DNA from: Bryoerythrophyllum caledonicum
Lineage: Eukaryota; Streptophyta; Bryopsida; Pottiales; Pottiaceae
Direction of reading: 5' to 3'
Length of the DNA: 64,000 nucleotides
NCBI GenBank assembly: GCA_963971425.1
Contig: OZ020523.1
Span: 23,417,105-23,481,104 of the forward strand
This document shows positions 63,280 to 64,000 of the stretch, one piece after another. The notes below the pieces were generated by a model. It saw only the letters and a program-made list of their open reading frames with translations, did not search any database and was not told the DNA's origin. The translations under genes were made by a program, and so were the position numbers. The stretch's first letter is position 1. Each line of letters opens with the position of its first letter.

Positions 63280-64000
63280 CTACACGATAGCCAAACCAGC
63301 CCACCACACTCTCTTTCAACATCAGAAACACTCTATGAACCCAAACAACCCAGTGCAATACACCTTCGTTAAGGTATAACAGCCGTTGATCTACTTTTTC
63401 TTGCTTTTATTCACACGTGAGACCTACTATATATTCTATATCGCTTTTTCAGATCTAATAATTTACACGCTGTCTCTTAGCCCTACAATAGACGTCCTAT
63501 TAAATCTTCTGATGGCGGCATCAATTACAGGGCACTATTTAAGTTATGCATCTTCATATTTGAATAATGATGGCCAGAAATGCTAAATTTCAATTGATGA
63601 CCCATTTCAACGGGACAAGCAACAGTATTGGTAACAGGTTAAACAGCTCACGACTTCTCTATTTCAAATTAAACATGTTTTTTAATTTGTCGCTTTTGTA
63701 CTCTAAAGCCGCCAAGAGACTAGGAAAGAGAAATCCTTTATTGAATTATAGATTTCCGCCATAATCTCACTCTTTCGATTATTTTAAATTTCCGCCGTAA
63801 TCTCGTCCAGGATAGAATAATATATTTCCGCCGTAATCAAATGTTTACCAGTACATTACTTGTACGAGCTCACAAGGCTAGTCCTATCTCTCTTTCAAAA
63901 TTCCGTTGTCATTGCACATTACTAAACCTCGTAGCGCACTTGGTAGTCGATGTGCATGGCGTCTCTTACTTCTCATCAAGGCGGCCCTCCACTTGTCGTG
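63280..64000. promoter_or_regulatory. Upstream region of the ParB-like gene with three 36-bp-spaced TTTCCGCC elements
   Basis: ATTTCCGCCATAATC at 63752-63766 and ATTTCCGCCGTAATC at 63788-63802 and 63824-63838: three copies at exact 36-bp spacing with diverged sequence between. They recall E2F-type TTTCSCGC sites but do not match the consensus strictly. No other gene is seen up to the window end. Confidence 0.5.

Noticed and set aside
63926..63990. tRNA-like D-arm (TAGCGCACTTGGTAG) near the window end
   Set aside because: No convincing anticodon or T arm before the sequence ends; could be a truncated SINE head but cannot be decided.

Overview
The window looks like nuclear DNA of a land plant, most likely a moss or another seed-free plant. 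The evidence is GT-AG introns, an ERD6-like sugar-transporter remnant, and kinases carrying an MLKL-like four-helix N-terminal domain, a class I associate with bryophytes. The lineage is an inference; no ribosomal or organellar marker is present.

Positions 1-38810 are almost entirely one family of giant non-LTR retrotransposons (LINEs) nested in each other. E1 (+, 1-8613, 5' end outside the window) sits in E2 (-, 8614-22152). E2 sits in E4 (-). E3 (+, 25035-35112) is flanked by a perfect 13-bp target duplication and splits ORF1 of E4, leaving E4 as 22153-25034 plus 35113-38810. A worn fifth copy, E5, lies at 53946-55952, and a 350-bp tRNA-derived SINE at 51635-51984 carries the same 3' tail. 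ORF1 is a protein I do not recognise. ORF2 reads: Asn/Thr/Tyr-rich leader, 2A-like peptide(s), APE endonuclease, reverse transcriptase, RNase H, zinc-finger plus restriction-like endonuclease (RLE). APE and RLE in one protein is the signature of the Dualen/RandI group described from Chlamydomonas. The 2A motif, present as a ladder of one intact and several decayed copies, sits just before the enzymatic part. The copies end in a GC-rich hairpin and (TTC)n.

Positions 38811-50400 are a host-gene island: a small pseudokinase (41456-42439), then a 5.5-kb open frame encoding two tandem units of four-helix domain, pseudokinase and active-looking kinase (43006-48524), then a decayed ERD6-like transporter on the minus strand (49312-50314).

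Positions 50400-57000 are AT-rich intergenic DNA with the SINE, E5 and old repeats. Positions 57024-63279 (minus) hold a multi-exon gene with a ParB-like DGNHR module and a C-terminal DNA amino-methyltransferase-like module whose catalytic motifs are degenerate. It has two in-frame stops and looks like a decaying or domesticated copy of a phage/bacterial-type architecture. Its large second intron contains two copies of a ~134-bp near-perfect palindrome. Upstream are three copies of a TTTCCGCC element at exact 36-bp spacing.

All domain calls were made by eye; no database search was possible.
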